From assembly GCF_001676785.2 (NCBI RefSeq), contig NZ_CP015910.2, positions 744,001 through 808,000 on the forward strand: a stretch of DNA of 64,000 nucleotides, in the 5' to 3' direction. The notes beneath the pieces are model-generated. The model searched no databases. It was not told where the DNA came from and saw nothing but the letters and a program-made list of their open reading frames with translations. This DNA is from Brachyspira hyodysenteriae ATCC 27164. GTDB taxonomy: Bacteria > Spirochaetota > Brachyspiria > Brachyspirales > Brachyspiraceae. Below are positions 26,692 to 34,152 of the stretch, one piece after another (positions within the stretch are counted from its first letter, which is position 1; every line of letters begins with the position of its first letter). The translations under genes were made by a program, and so were the position numbers.

Positions 26692-26720
26692 TATATACCT
26701 AAACAAATATTTTTTGTCAA
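26692..26720 (-). promoter_or_regulatory. Promoter sequence at the left end of repeat element A, facing the FMN enzyme gene
   Basis: On the minus strand TTGACA (26720-26715), 17 bp, then TATATA (26697-26692). It points at the gene starting at 26560, with a leader of about 125 nt. The same 29-bp unit, with only a few changes, recurs at 26911-26939 and 31964-31992. Confidence 0.6.
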
Positions 26721-26916
26721 AAATAAATTTATATTTTCTTTTTTATATCTGGGCTTTGCCCCATACCCCACTTCTTTTGCGATCGAAGGAAGTGCCTGTG
26801 GTATTGCCACAGGCGAAGCCCGCCTGCGGCAGCAACTTTGACGAAGTCCGCAGAGCGTGTGCGGCGGGAAAAAGTTGAATAAAAAAATTGACAAACTTAA
26901 AAATTTTCATTATATA
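26692..26916. repeat. Dispersed GC-rich repeat element, copy A
   Basis: A non-coding block far richer in G+C than its surroundings. The core starts with GGGCTTTGCCCC (26751) and CCCACTTCTTTTGCG, contains an 8-bp perfect hairpin GCCTGTGG/CCACAGGC (26794-26814) and ends with GTGCGGCGGGAAAAAG. The same ordered blocks recur in copy B 219 bp downstream. Both ends are AT-rich TTGACA/TATATA units facing outward. The short minus-strand ORFs inside are by-products of the repeat. Confidence 0.8.
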
Positions 26917-26939
26917 CCTAAACAACTATAGTTTGTCAA
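26888..26939. promoter_or_regulatory. Face-to-face promoter pair sharing one -10 box
   Basis: TTGACA (26888-26893) lies 17 bp left of TATATA (26911-26916), and TGTCAA (26934-26939) lies 17 bp right of the same TATATA. Both strands thus have a -35/-10 pair with ideal spacing and a common palindromic -10. TTGACAAACT and AGTTTGTCAA form a 10-bp perfect inverted repeat. It marks the junction of repeat copies A and B. Confidence 0.6.
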
Positions 26940-27245
26940 AAATAATTTTTTAAATTTTAAATATATGCAGGGTTTTGCCCCGCACCCCACTTCTTTTGCG
27001 ACTGAAGGAAGTGCCTGTGGTATTGCCACAAAGAACCTATATCCTCGACAGCCTCGGATACGCTTCGCGAAAGACTGCATTTTGGCTTTAATTTTATGAA
27101 TTACCTTACATTTAAGATAATTTTAGTATGATTTAGTACTAATTTTATACTTGCACTTTTTGGTTCTTTGACGCTGTCCGCCTGTGGCGTGCGGCGGGAA
27201 AAAGAACAACAAAAAAATGACAAAGTTAAAAATTTTTAGTATATA
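26911..27245. repeat. Dispersed GC-rich repeat element, copy B
   Basis: The same blocks as copy A in the same order: GGGTTTTGCCCC (26970), CCCACTTCTTTTGCGA, GGAAGTGCCTGTGGTATTGC, and GTGCGGCGGGAAAAAG near the right end. An extra AT-rich stretch of about 120 bp (about 27040-27170) interrupts it after CCACAAAGAACC. The right end carries a plus-strand promoter-like unit. A third, degenerate relative occurs near 33.35 kb. Together with copy A this fills the 840 bases between the genes at 26560 and 27403. Confidence 0.75.
27217..27245 (+). promoter_or_regulatory. Promoter-like right end of repeat copy B, facing the first TPR gene
   Basis: ATGACA (27217-27222), 17 bp, TATATA (27240-27245). It points toward the TPR gene at 27403 with a leader of about 150 nt. 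A TATAAT at 27355-27360 without a good -35 is an alternative. Confidence 0.45.
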
Positions 27246-27402
27246 CTAGAATTATTATATTACATTTTAAACAAGTATTTGTAAAAAATAACAATAATTA
27301 AATTAGTATTCATTATTAATAATTATTTTATATGGTGTTAAATTATTTTTGTATTATAATTATAATTTATGTAAAATTAATAAACTATGATAGGATTTAA
27401 AA

Positions 27403-29256
27403 ATGGCAAAAATATCTAATTATCTTCTTAGTAAACATATAGAAAAATGCAAAATATCATTAAAGGCTTTTGAAGAAAGAGAAATTCCAGATTTAAAAGA
27501 TGATTTTAAAGAAGAAGCAGAAAAAATTCTATACGAGGCGAATAATTTTTTAAATAGCATTGATCCATTCAATTATTCTGATTTTGATGATTTTAACAGC
27601 AAGGCAGAAAATTTTAATGATGAATTAAACAGAATACTCGAAACATTTTATATAAAAGAGCCTGATGAACTTTATACTTATAACAGGTTTATTGAGTATT
27701 TTCATTATGATGAAACTATGTTTAATGATGAAAATGATGAAATTGATATTAATGATTTAGATACTTTAGATGAATATTTCGATTGCAATACCAATGGAGT
27801 TGCTTTAAACAATATGGGATCATATCGATATGCTATAGATAAATATAGTGAAGCTATAGACTTGATTGATTATTATGCATTAGCTTATTATAACAGAGGA
27901 CTTGCTAGAAATAATTTAGGATTTTTTAAGAAAGCTATAAAGGATTATGACAAAGCTATAGAATTAAGTAAAAATTATAAAGATGCTTATTATAATAGAG
28001 GAGTCGCTAAAAATCATGCTGGTTTACATAAAGAGGCTATTGAAGATTATAATAAGGTTATAGAGTTAGACAATAAAAATATAGATGCATATAATAATAG
28101 GGGAGTTTCCAAAAATTATTTACAGCTTTTTGATGAGGCTATGAAAGATTTTAATAAGATTTTAGAATTAGAGCCTAATAATTATTGTGCTTATAGCAAC
28201 AGAGGCAATTCTAAAAATGATTTGGGACTTTATAAAGAGGCTATTGAAGATTATAACAAAGCTATAGAAATTAATCCAAATTATTCAGATGCTTATTATA
28301 ATAGAGGAAATTCAAAAAAAGAGTTAGGTTTATTTAAAGAAGCTATAGAAGATTATGATAATGCTATAAAATGGAAACCTAATGATATAAATGCTTATAT
28401 GAGTAGAGGAAATGCTAAATATGATTTAGAATTATATGAAGAAGCTATGAAAGATTATGATAAAATTATAAAATTGGATCATAATTATGTAGATGCTTAT
28501 TATAACAGGGCAAATGCAAAAAGAGAGTTAGGTTTATATAAGGAATCTATAAAAGATTATGATAAAGCTATATATTTGAATCCTAATTATAGTGATGCAT
28601 ATAATAATAGAGGGCTTTCTAAAAGTGAGTTAGGAATGTATGAAGAAGCCATAAAAGATTATGAAGAATCTATAGATTTATGTGCGGATAATCCAGAAGC
28701 CTATTATAATATAGGAAGTGCTAAATATGATTTGGATCTTTTAAAAGACTCAATTAAATATTATGATAAGGCTATAGAATTAAGACCAACTTACAGTGAA
28801 GCATATAATAACCGAGGACTTTCTAAAAATGATTTGGGACTTTATAAAGAAGCTATAAAAGATTATGATAAATCTATAGAGTTAAACCCTAATGACAGCA
28901 ATACTTATAATAATAGAGGGCTTACTAAATATAGTTTAGGCTTGTATAAAGAAGCTATAAAAGACTATACTAAGGCTATAGAATTGACTCCTAATTATAC
29001 AAATGCTTATGGAAACAGGGGAAGTGCTAAAGATGAATTAGGACAGTATAAAGAAGCTATAAAGGATTATGATAAAGCTATAGAATTAGCACCAAATACG
29101 GCTTATTTATATAATGATAGAGGATGGGTTAAGAAAAATGCAGGACTATATAAAGAAGCTTTAAAAGATTATAAAAAAGCTTTAGAATTAGATCCTAATA
29201 ATGAATATGCAAAGAGCAATATTGAAAGTCTTAAAAAAGAACATGGCTTGAAATAA
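27403..29256 (+). CDS. TPR-repeat protein 1 (about 14 repeats)
   Basis: A 617-residue protein with a helical N-terminal region (about 1-130) and about 14 consecutive 34-residue TPR units from about residue 135 to 600. The units follow the pattern Y-x-NRG-x-(A/S)K-x-x-LG-L-x-x-EAI-x-DYDKAIEL-x-P. No signal peptide or enzyme domain is seen, so it is a cytosolic scaffold for protein binding; the partner is unknown. The N-terminal part shares NYSDFDDFN and surrounding spacing with TPR protein 3, so those two are paralogues. AGGA precedes the ATG. Confidence 0.92.
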   Translation: MAKISNYLLSKHIEKCKISLKAFEEREIPDLKDDFKEEAEKILYEANNFLNSIDPFNYSDFDDFNSKAENFNDELNRILETFYIKEPDELYTYNRFIEYFHYDETMFNDENDEIDINDLDTLDEYFDCNTNGVALNNMGSYRYAIDKYSEAIDLIDYYALAYYNRGLARNNLGFFKKAIKDYDKAIELSKNYKDAYYNRGVAKNHAGLHKEAIEDYNKVIELDNKNIDAYNNRGVSKNYLQLFDEAMKDFNKILELEPNNYCAYSNRGNSKNDLGLYKEAIEDYNKAIEINPNYSDAYYNRGNSKKELGLFKEAIEDYDNAIKWKPNDINAYMSRGNAKYDLELYEEAMKDYDKIIKLDHNYVDAYYNRANAKRELGLYKESIKDYDKAIYLNPNYSDAYNNRGLSKSELGMYEEAIKDYEESIDLCADNPEAYYNIGSAKYDLDLLKDSIKYYDKAIELRPTYSEAYNNRGLSKNDLGLYKEAIKDYDKSIELNPNDSNTYNNRGLTKYSLGLYKEAIKDYTKAIELTPNYTNAYGNRGSAKDELGQYKEAIKDYDKAIELAPNTAYLYNDRGWVKKNAGLYKEALKDYKKALELDPNNEYAKSNIESLKKEHGLK

Positions 29257-29298
29257 ACTTTATTTTTATTATAAATTAGTTTTATAGGAAATTGTATT

Positions 29299-31752
29299 AT
29301 GAATAACAGTATCGAAGAATTATTGAATAAAGCCAAAGACGCATTTGAAAATAAAGAGTATGAAAAGTCTATTGAATATATTGATAAGGTTATATTTTAT
29401 AATGGTGATTCTTATGATCTTTATCATAATAGAGGATTATCAAAATTAAATTTGCGGCTATATGAAGAAGCTATAAAAGATTTTGAGAGAGCCATTGAAT
29501 TGGGTGATGATAGCGAAACTGTATATTATGACAGAGGTTTAGCAAAATTATATTTAGGTAATTATGAAGAAGCTATAGAAGATTTTAAAAGAGTTTTAAA
29601 AATAAATAATAATGATACTGATTCCCGCGTTAATATAGGGTTATGTTATCTTTATATGAAAAAATATAAAGAAGCTATAAATATTTATGATGAAGTAATA
29701 GCAAATTTTCCTGATAATATTAGTTCTTATAATAATAGGGGATTATGTAAGTTTTATTTATCTCAATTTGAAGAAGCTATAAATGATTTTAATAAAGTTA
29801 TAGAATTAGATAAAAATGATACTTCAAGTTCGGCATATAATACTATTGGTTTATGTAAATACAATTTGAATGAATTTGATGAAGCTTTGAAATGTTATGA
29901 GAAGGCCATAGAGATAAATCCTAATTTAATTAGTGCATATAATAATATTGCTTTGATAAAACATTCTGTAGGATTAGATTATGAGGCTTTATCATATTTG
30001 AATAAGGCTTTAGAAATAGATCCTAATAATATTGAAACATATTTAAAAATTTATTCTATAAAATTAGAATTAGGTTTAGAGAATGAAGCTAATGAATATT
30101 TAAATAAAATTATAGAAATGCACCCTGATGATATTTATGTTTATGATAGAATAGGGAATATAAAAATTGATGCCGGATATATGGAGGAATCTTTAGAATA
30201 TTTAAAAAAAGCATTAGAAATAAATCCTAATTTTATTGATGCATATTATGATATTGCTTTTGCTTTGCATAAATTAGATTTAAATAATGAGGCTTTGGAA
30301 TATTTAGAAAAAGCACTTCAAATTTATCCTAATAGTGCAGATACTTATTTTAAAATGTTTTTAGTAAAAAGAGCTTTAAGAGATTATGAAGGAGCTTTAT
30401 CTTGTTTAAATAAAATACTAGAAATAGATAATACTGATGTTAGTATTTATAATGAAATAGCTTTGATAAAAATAGAATTAGAATTATATGATGAAGCTTT
30501 ATCATATTTGAATAAGGCTTTAGAAATTGATAATCATAATTCTGAAATATATAATAGTATTGGCTTAGTATATTATTATAAAAAAGATTATGAAGAAGCT
30601 ATTAGAAATTTTAATAAGGCTATAGAGTTAAATACTTCTATGGCTAGTGCTTATTATAATATTGGTTTGGCATATTATGAAATGCATGATTATGAAAACT
30701 CAATTCAATATTATAATAAGGCATTGGAGATAAATCCTCAGTATGCATCTGCCTATATTAATTTAGGACTTATTAAACATAATTTAGGAAACTATAAAGA
30801 AGCTATTGACTATTATAAAAAAGCATTAGAAATAAATCCTGATTATAGTTTGGCTTATTATAATATAGCTCTTGCTGAAATGAGTTTAGAAGATTATAAA
30901 AATTCTTTGGAAGATTTTAATAAAGCATTAGAATTAGGCTATGATGAAGCAGAGATTTATATTAACATAGGACTTATATATTCAAGACAGGCTGTATATG
31001 ATAAAGCTATAGAGTATTATAATAAAGTATTAGAAATAAATCCTGATAAACTTAGTGCTTATTATAATATTGCTTTTTGTTTATCTAATATGGATAAATA
31101 TGAAGAAGCTTTAGAAATATATGATAAAGTTATAAGAATGTATCCCGGTAATTTTGATGTTTATTATGAGAGAGGATACACTAAATACAGAGCCTCGAAG
31201 TATGAAGAGGCTGTAAGAGATTTTGATATTATTATAAATGTGAACTCCAAACATTATAATGCTTATTATTATAGAGGCTGTTCAAAAAAATATTTAAAGA
31301 ATTATGATGAGGCTATAAAGGATTTTGATAAAGCCATAGAATATAATGCGAATAATTCTGATTTTTACAGTGAAAGAGCTTCTTGTTATGATTATTTAAA
31401 TAAATATAGAGAAAGTATTGAAAATTATGATAAAGCTATTGAATTAAAAGATGATGATTGGTTTTTATATATTTTAAGAGCTAAAGAGAAATTTCTTTTA
31501 TCAAAGGAAATTAATTCAGAAAATAAAACAAATGCTAAGAAATCGTTTTTTAATAAAATTATATCAAAAATTGCTTCATCAAAAAATTATACGGATTTAG
31601 AAAAGTCAGCATTGAATGATTTAGAAAAATCTTATAAGTTAGCTTTAGAAGATGAATTTTATCTTATGGTATTTAAAGATATTATAAAAGATGAATTTAC
31701 CAATATAGATTTAGCAGCTGAATTTTGTAAGGATAATAATATTACTTTATAA
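29299..31752 (+). CDS. TPR-repeat protein 2 (about 20 repeats)
   Basis: An 817-residue protein made almost wholly of TPR units (about 20) from near residue 5 to about 710. Many are of the EALSYLNKALEIDPNN and YYNIGLAYYE type, more varied than in the neighbouring proteins. The last 100 residues are not TPR: they are lysine- and serine-rich (KTNAKKSFFNKIISKIASS) and then acidic. It lacks the NYSDFDDFN N-terminal region of its two neighbours. It follows TPR protein 1 by 42 bp and may be co-transcribed. Role unknown. Confidence 0.92.
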   Translation: MNNSIEELLNKAKDAFENKEYEKSIEYIDKVIFYNGDSYDLYHNRGLSKLNLRLYEEAIKDFERAIELGDDSETVYYDRGLAKLYLGNYEEAIEDFKRVLKINNNDTDSRVNIGLCYLYMKKYKEAINIYDEVIANFPDNISSYNNRGLCKFYLSQFEEAINDFNKVIELDKNDTSSSAYNTIGLCKYNLNEFDEALKCYEKAIEINPNLISAYNNIALIKHSVGLDYEALSYLNKALEIDPNNIETYLKIYSIKLELGLENEANEYLNKIIEMHPDDIYVYDRIGNIKIDAGYMEESLEYLKKALEINPNFIDAYYDIAFALHKLDLNNEALEYLEKALQIYPNSADTYFKMFLVKRALRDYEGALSCLNKILEIDNTDVSIYNEIALIKIELELYDEALSYLNKALEIDNHNSEIYNSIGLVYYYKKDYEEAIRNFNKAIELNTSMASAYYNIGLAYYEMHDYENSIQYYNKALEINPQYASAYINLGLIKHNLGNYKEAIDYYKKALEINPDYSLAYYNIALAEMSLEDYKNSLEDFNKALELGYDEAEIYINIGLIYSRQAVYDKAIEYYNKVLEINPDKLSAYYNIAFCLSNMDKYEEALEIYDKVIRMYPGNFDVYYERGYTKYRASKYEEAVRDFDIIINVNSKHYNAYYYRGCSKKYLKNYDEAIKDFDKAIEYNANNSDFYSERASCYDYLNKYRESIENYDKAIELKDDDWFLYILRAKEKFLLSKEINSENKTNAKKSFFNKIISKIASSKNYTDLEKSALNDLEKSYKLALEDEFYLMVFKDIIKDEFTNIDLAAEFCKDNNITL

Positions 31753-31828
31753 ATTATAATATTAGCAGCTGTTTTATTTTTTGTTCTAATTTTGTCAACT
31801 ACTAGCCGTAGTGGCAACCCGCACGGTA

Positions 31829-31864
31829 TCGTTTATTCTTAATGAATGTCCTTTATACGTGCGG
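31829..31864. repeat. GC-rich hairpin in the gap between TPR genes 2 and 3
   Basis: CCGCACG (31819-31825) pairs with CGTGCGG (31858-31864); an alternative outer pairing is AGCCG (31804-31808) with CGGCT (31862-31866). It is a GC-rich island in a 311-bp gene-free gap and resembles other dispersed intergenic elements in the window. The remainder of the gap holds the promoter at 31964. Confidence 0.45.
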
Positions 31865-31963
31865 CTGATAACTTATTATTATACAAAATCAATAAATCTA
31901 TATTACATGTAAAACATATTTTTTAAATATTAGATAATCTTTTATTTTATAAAAAGGTGAAAA

Positions 31964-31992
31964 TTGACAAAATATAGTTGTTTAGGTATATA
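31964..31992 (+). promoter_or_regulatory. Promoter of TPR gene 3, same 29-bp unit as the repeat ends
   Basis: TTGACA (31964-31969), 17 bp, TATATA (31987-31992). It differs by one base from the minus-strand unit at 26939-26911. Just downstream, TATGATA (31994-32000) and TATCATA (32007-32013) form an inverted repeat over the expected start site, a possible operator. The gene starts at 32064. Confidence 0.7.
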
Positions 31993-32063
31993 CTATGATA
32001 TAATTGTATCATATACAAAATTGTAACTTGTATGTTAATAATAAATAGTTATAGGAGTTAAAA

Positions 32064-33323
32064 ATGGCAACAATGACTAATTTTCTATTCAGTCAACATT
32101 TAAAAGAATCTAAAAATAAATTAGAAAATTTTCAAAAAGAATTAAATAAATGTGTAGATGAATTTAATGATTTTTTAAATAATATTGATTCAGAAAACTA
32201 TTCTGATTTTGATGATTTCAATGACAGAGCAAAAACTTTTAATGAAGAATTAAATAAAATAATATCAGATAAACAACATTTTATAGGCAGTTTTACAAAT
32301 ATAGTTGACAATAAGAAAGAAGTTGATATTGATCGTTTAAACAATCTTACTGATTATCATGATTATAATTCTAAAGGTATTTATAAAAGTGCTAATGGAG
32401 AATATGCAGAAGCTATAAAATATTATGATGAGGCTATAAAGTTAAACCCTAACATTTCAGATGCTTATTATAACAAAGCTATTGCCAAAACTAAACTTGG
32501 ACTTTCAAAAGAAGCTATAGAAGAATATGATAAAGCTATAGAGTTAAGAGCTGATTATACATATGCTTATTATAACAGAGGGCTTCTTAAAAGTGATTTA
32601 GGACTTTTAGAAGAAGCTATAAAAGATTTTGATAAAGCTTTATCAATAGATCCTAATTTATTTGATGCTTATAATAATAAAGGATTATTAGAAGATGAGT
32701 TGGGATTCTCTAAAGAAGCTATAAAAGATTTTAACAAAGCTATAAAATTAAATCCTAATTATGCTCTTGCATATAATAATAGGGGAATTGCCAAAGATAA
32801 TTTAGGACTTTATGAAGAAGCTATTAAAGATTATGATAAAGCTATAAAATTAAATCCTAATTATGCTCTTGCATATAATAATAGGGGAAATGCTAAAGAT
32901 AATTTAGGACTTTATGAAGAAGCTATAGAAGATTTTGATAAGGCTATAAAATTACAACCTTATAATACAGATGCTTATAATAACAGAGGTAATACCAAAT
33001 ATAATTTAGAGCTTTATGAAGAAGCTATTAAAGATTATGATAAAGCTATAAAATTAAATTCTAATTATGCTTTTGCATATAATAATAGGGGAAATGCCAA
33101 AGATAATTTAGGGCTTTATGAAGAAGCTGTAGAAGATTTTGATAAGGCTATAAAATTAAATCCTGATTATGTAGATGCTTATAATAACAGAGGCGGTACC
33201 AAGGAAAATTTAGGATTTTATGAAGAGGCATTAAAAGATTATAAAAAGGCTTTATTAATAGACCCTAATAATGAAACTGCAATAGAAAATATAGAAAATC
33301 TTAAAAAGGAACATGGTTTATAA
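32064..33323 (+). CDS. TPR-repeat protein 3 (about 9 repeats)
   Basis: A 419-residue protein: N-terminal helical region (about 1-105, containing ENYSDFDDFND as in TPR protein 1), then nine TPR units of 34 residues and a short end, ENIENLKKEHGL, almost the same as the end of TPR protein 1. Units 4-8 are nearly identical, and the DNA carries 102-bp tandem repeats, for example a 52-bp exact match starting at 32736 and again at 32838. The number of units may therefore vary between strains. AGGAG precedes the ATG. Function beyond protein binding is unknown. Confidence 0.92.
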   Translation: MATMTNFLFSQHLKESKNKLENFQKELNKCVDEFNDFLNNIDSENYSDFDDFNDRAKTFNEELNKIISDKQHFIGSFTNIVDNKKEVDIDRLNNLTDYHDYNSKGIYKSANGEYAEAIKYYDEAIKLNPNISDAYYNKAIAKTKLGLSKEAIEEYDKAIELRADYTYAYYNRGLLKSDLGLLEEAIKDFDKALSIDPNLFDAYNNKGLLEDELGFSKEAIKDFNKAIKLNPNYALAYNNRGIAKDNLGLYEEAIKDYDKAIKLNPNYALAYNNRGNAKDNLGLYEEAIEDFDKAIKLQPYNTDAYNNRGNTKYNLELYEEAIKDYDKAIKLNSNYAFAYNNRGNAKDNLGLYEEAVEDFDKAIKLNPDYVDAYNNRGGTKENLGFYEEALKDYKKALLIDPNNETAIENIENLKKEHGL

Positions 33324-33345
33324 TATATTTATTTTTTAATTGCAC

Positions 33346-33640
33346 TTTCGCGAAGCGTGCCTACGGCAGGTGTGCTGTGGGAAAATTTGATAAAAATAAA
33401 TAAAGACATTAGTTACATGCCCGCCCTCTAAAATTTAAAGTTCTATTTTGAATTTTAAAAATTAATTATATTTATAGCTTAATTAGAATTTTTAACGCCC
33501 ACCCAAGTTTTAATTAAATTTAGAATTTATTTAACGCACGGTAAATCAAATTTATTATATAAATAAAATTTGAATTATAAATAAATTAATATTTTTAGTT
33601 TCATTCTGCGTGCGATGGATAGATCAGAAATTAAAAAAAT
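33346..33640. repeat. Degenerate dispersed repeat region upstream of the mgtA promoter
   Basis: Gene-free DNA with short GC-rich words in AT-rich surroundings: CGCGAAGCGTGCC and GTGCTGTGGGAAAA (resembling the end of copy B), GCCCGCCCTCTAAAATTT (33420), TTAACGCCCACCC (33485), TTAACGCACGG (33532) and CTGCGTGCG (33607). The alternation of GC words with AT spacers, and the likeness of ACGCCCACCC to the block at 8.76 kb, indicate a decayed composite of dispersed repeats. I see no ORF. Confidence 0.55.
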
Positions 33641-33661
33641 TAAACTAATTCTATTTTTGTG

Positions 33662-33690
33662 TTGACAATTTTTTTATATTATGCTATATT
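33662..33690 (+). promoter_or_regulatory. Consensus promoter of the mgtA leader
   Basis: TTGACA (33662-33667), 17 bp, TATATT (33685-33690). Transcription would begin near 33697, about 455 nt before the mgtA start codon. Confidence 0.75.
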
Positions 33691-33732
33691 CGCAAAAATT
33701 AAAAATCCATATCATTATAAGGAGGCGGTGCT

Positions 33733-33810
33733 ATGTTAAACAAAAACTTCTATTCTCGCTCACTACTCAGCTTCAAAAGAATCGTCTACCTGATATGTCA
33801 CTTCAATTAA
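33733..33810 (+). CDS. 25-residue leader peptide upstream of mgtA
   Basis: A short ORF with an ideal ribosome site, AAGGAGG, 9 bases before its ATG, placed 36 nt after the expected transcription start. It encodes 25 residues, basic in the middle (RSLLSFKRIVYLICHF). Its codons are unusual for this genome: more than half end in C or G, including CGC, CTC, ATC, GTC, TAC, CTG and CAC, whereas neighbouring genes almost always end codons in A or T. A leader ORF ahead of an Mg2+ transporter recalls mgtL of enterobacterial mgtA, though there is no sequence likeness. It may act as a translation-sensing leader, or the segment may be selected as RNA structure. Confidence 0.5.
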   Translation: MLNKNFYSRSLLSFKRIVYLICHFN

Positions 33811-33958
33811 TATATTTTCTATAATTAAATTCGTACATTAAAAATTATAACCCATTTTTGGTTTTTTGATTTGTTATTTTAACTTTTGTAAATAACAGTA
33901 TTAGAATAAATTTATTATAAAAAATAATAATTTTTAAATATTAGAATTGAAATATAAA

Positions 33959-34051
33959 AGCGAGTTGTAGCCAGCTAGTGAGTTTACTCACTAGCTTATT
34001 ATAGGCGTAGACGAGCATAACAATAATAAAAAATAATAGTTTTTTATTATC
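33959..34051 (+). promoter_or_regulatory. Hairpins in the mgtA leader
   Basis: AGCTAGTGAG (33973-33982), loop TTTA, CTCACTAGCT (33987-33996) is a perfect 10-bp stem. It is followed by a second AT-only hairpin, ATAATAAAAAATAA with TTTTTTATTAT (about 34024-34051), ending in a T run. Short segments of the leader ORF (CTCGCT, CTCACTA, CGTCTAC) are complementary to AGCGAG (33959), TAGTGAG (33976) and GTAGACG (34007). Alternative folding between leader ORF and hairpin is therefore possible. Confidence 0.45.
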
Positions 34052-34152
34052 GCTTCAAAATTACTAACATAATTTATATATAAACTTATATTAGTAATAT
34101 TAAAGATAATAAAAAATCGTTTTGAAAAATATTATTTATTGGAGTCGATATC

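Noticed and set aside
26691-26925. Two short minus-strand ORFs within the GC-rich repeat, with Cys/Arg/Ala-rich translations
   Set aside because: They coincide with the repeat core, have no ribosome site, and the copy at 26970 does not keep the frame.
32400-33300. Regular DNA repeats as a CRISPR array
   Set aside because: Repeats are 102-bp coding TPR units without spacers and lie in one open frame.
33662-34152. M-box (Mg2+) riboswitch
   Set aside because: None of the conserved M-box helices or motifs could be found; only a leader ORF and simple hairpins are seen.
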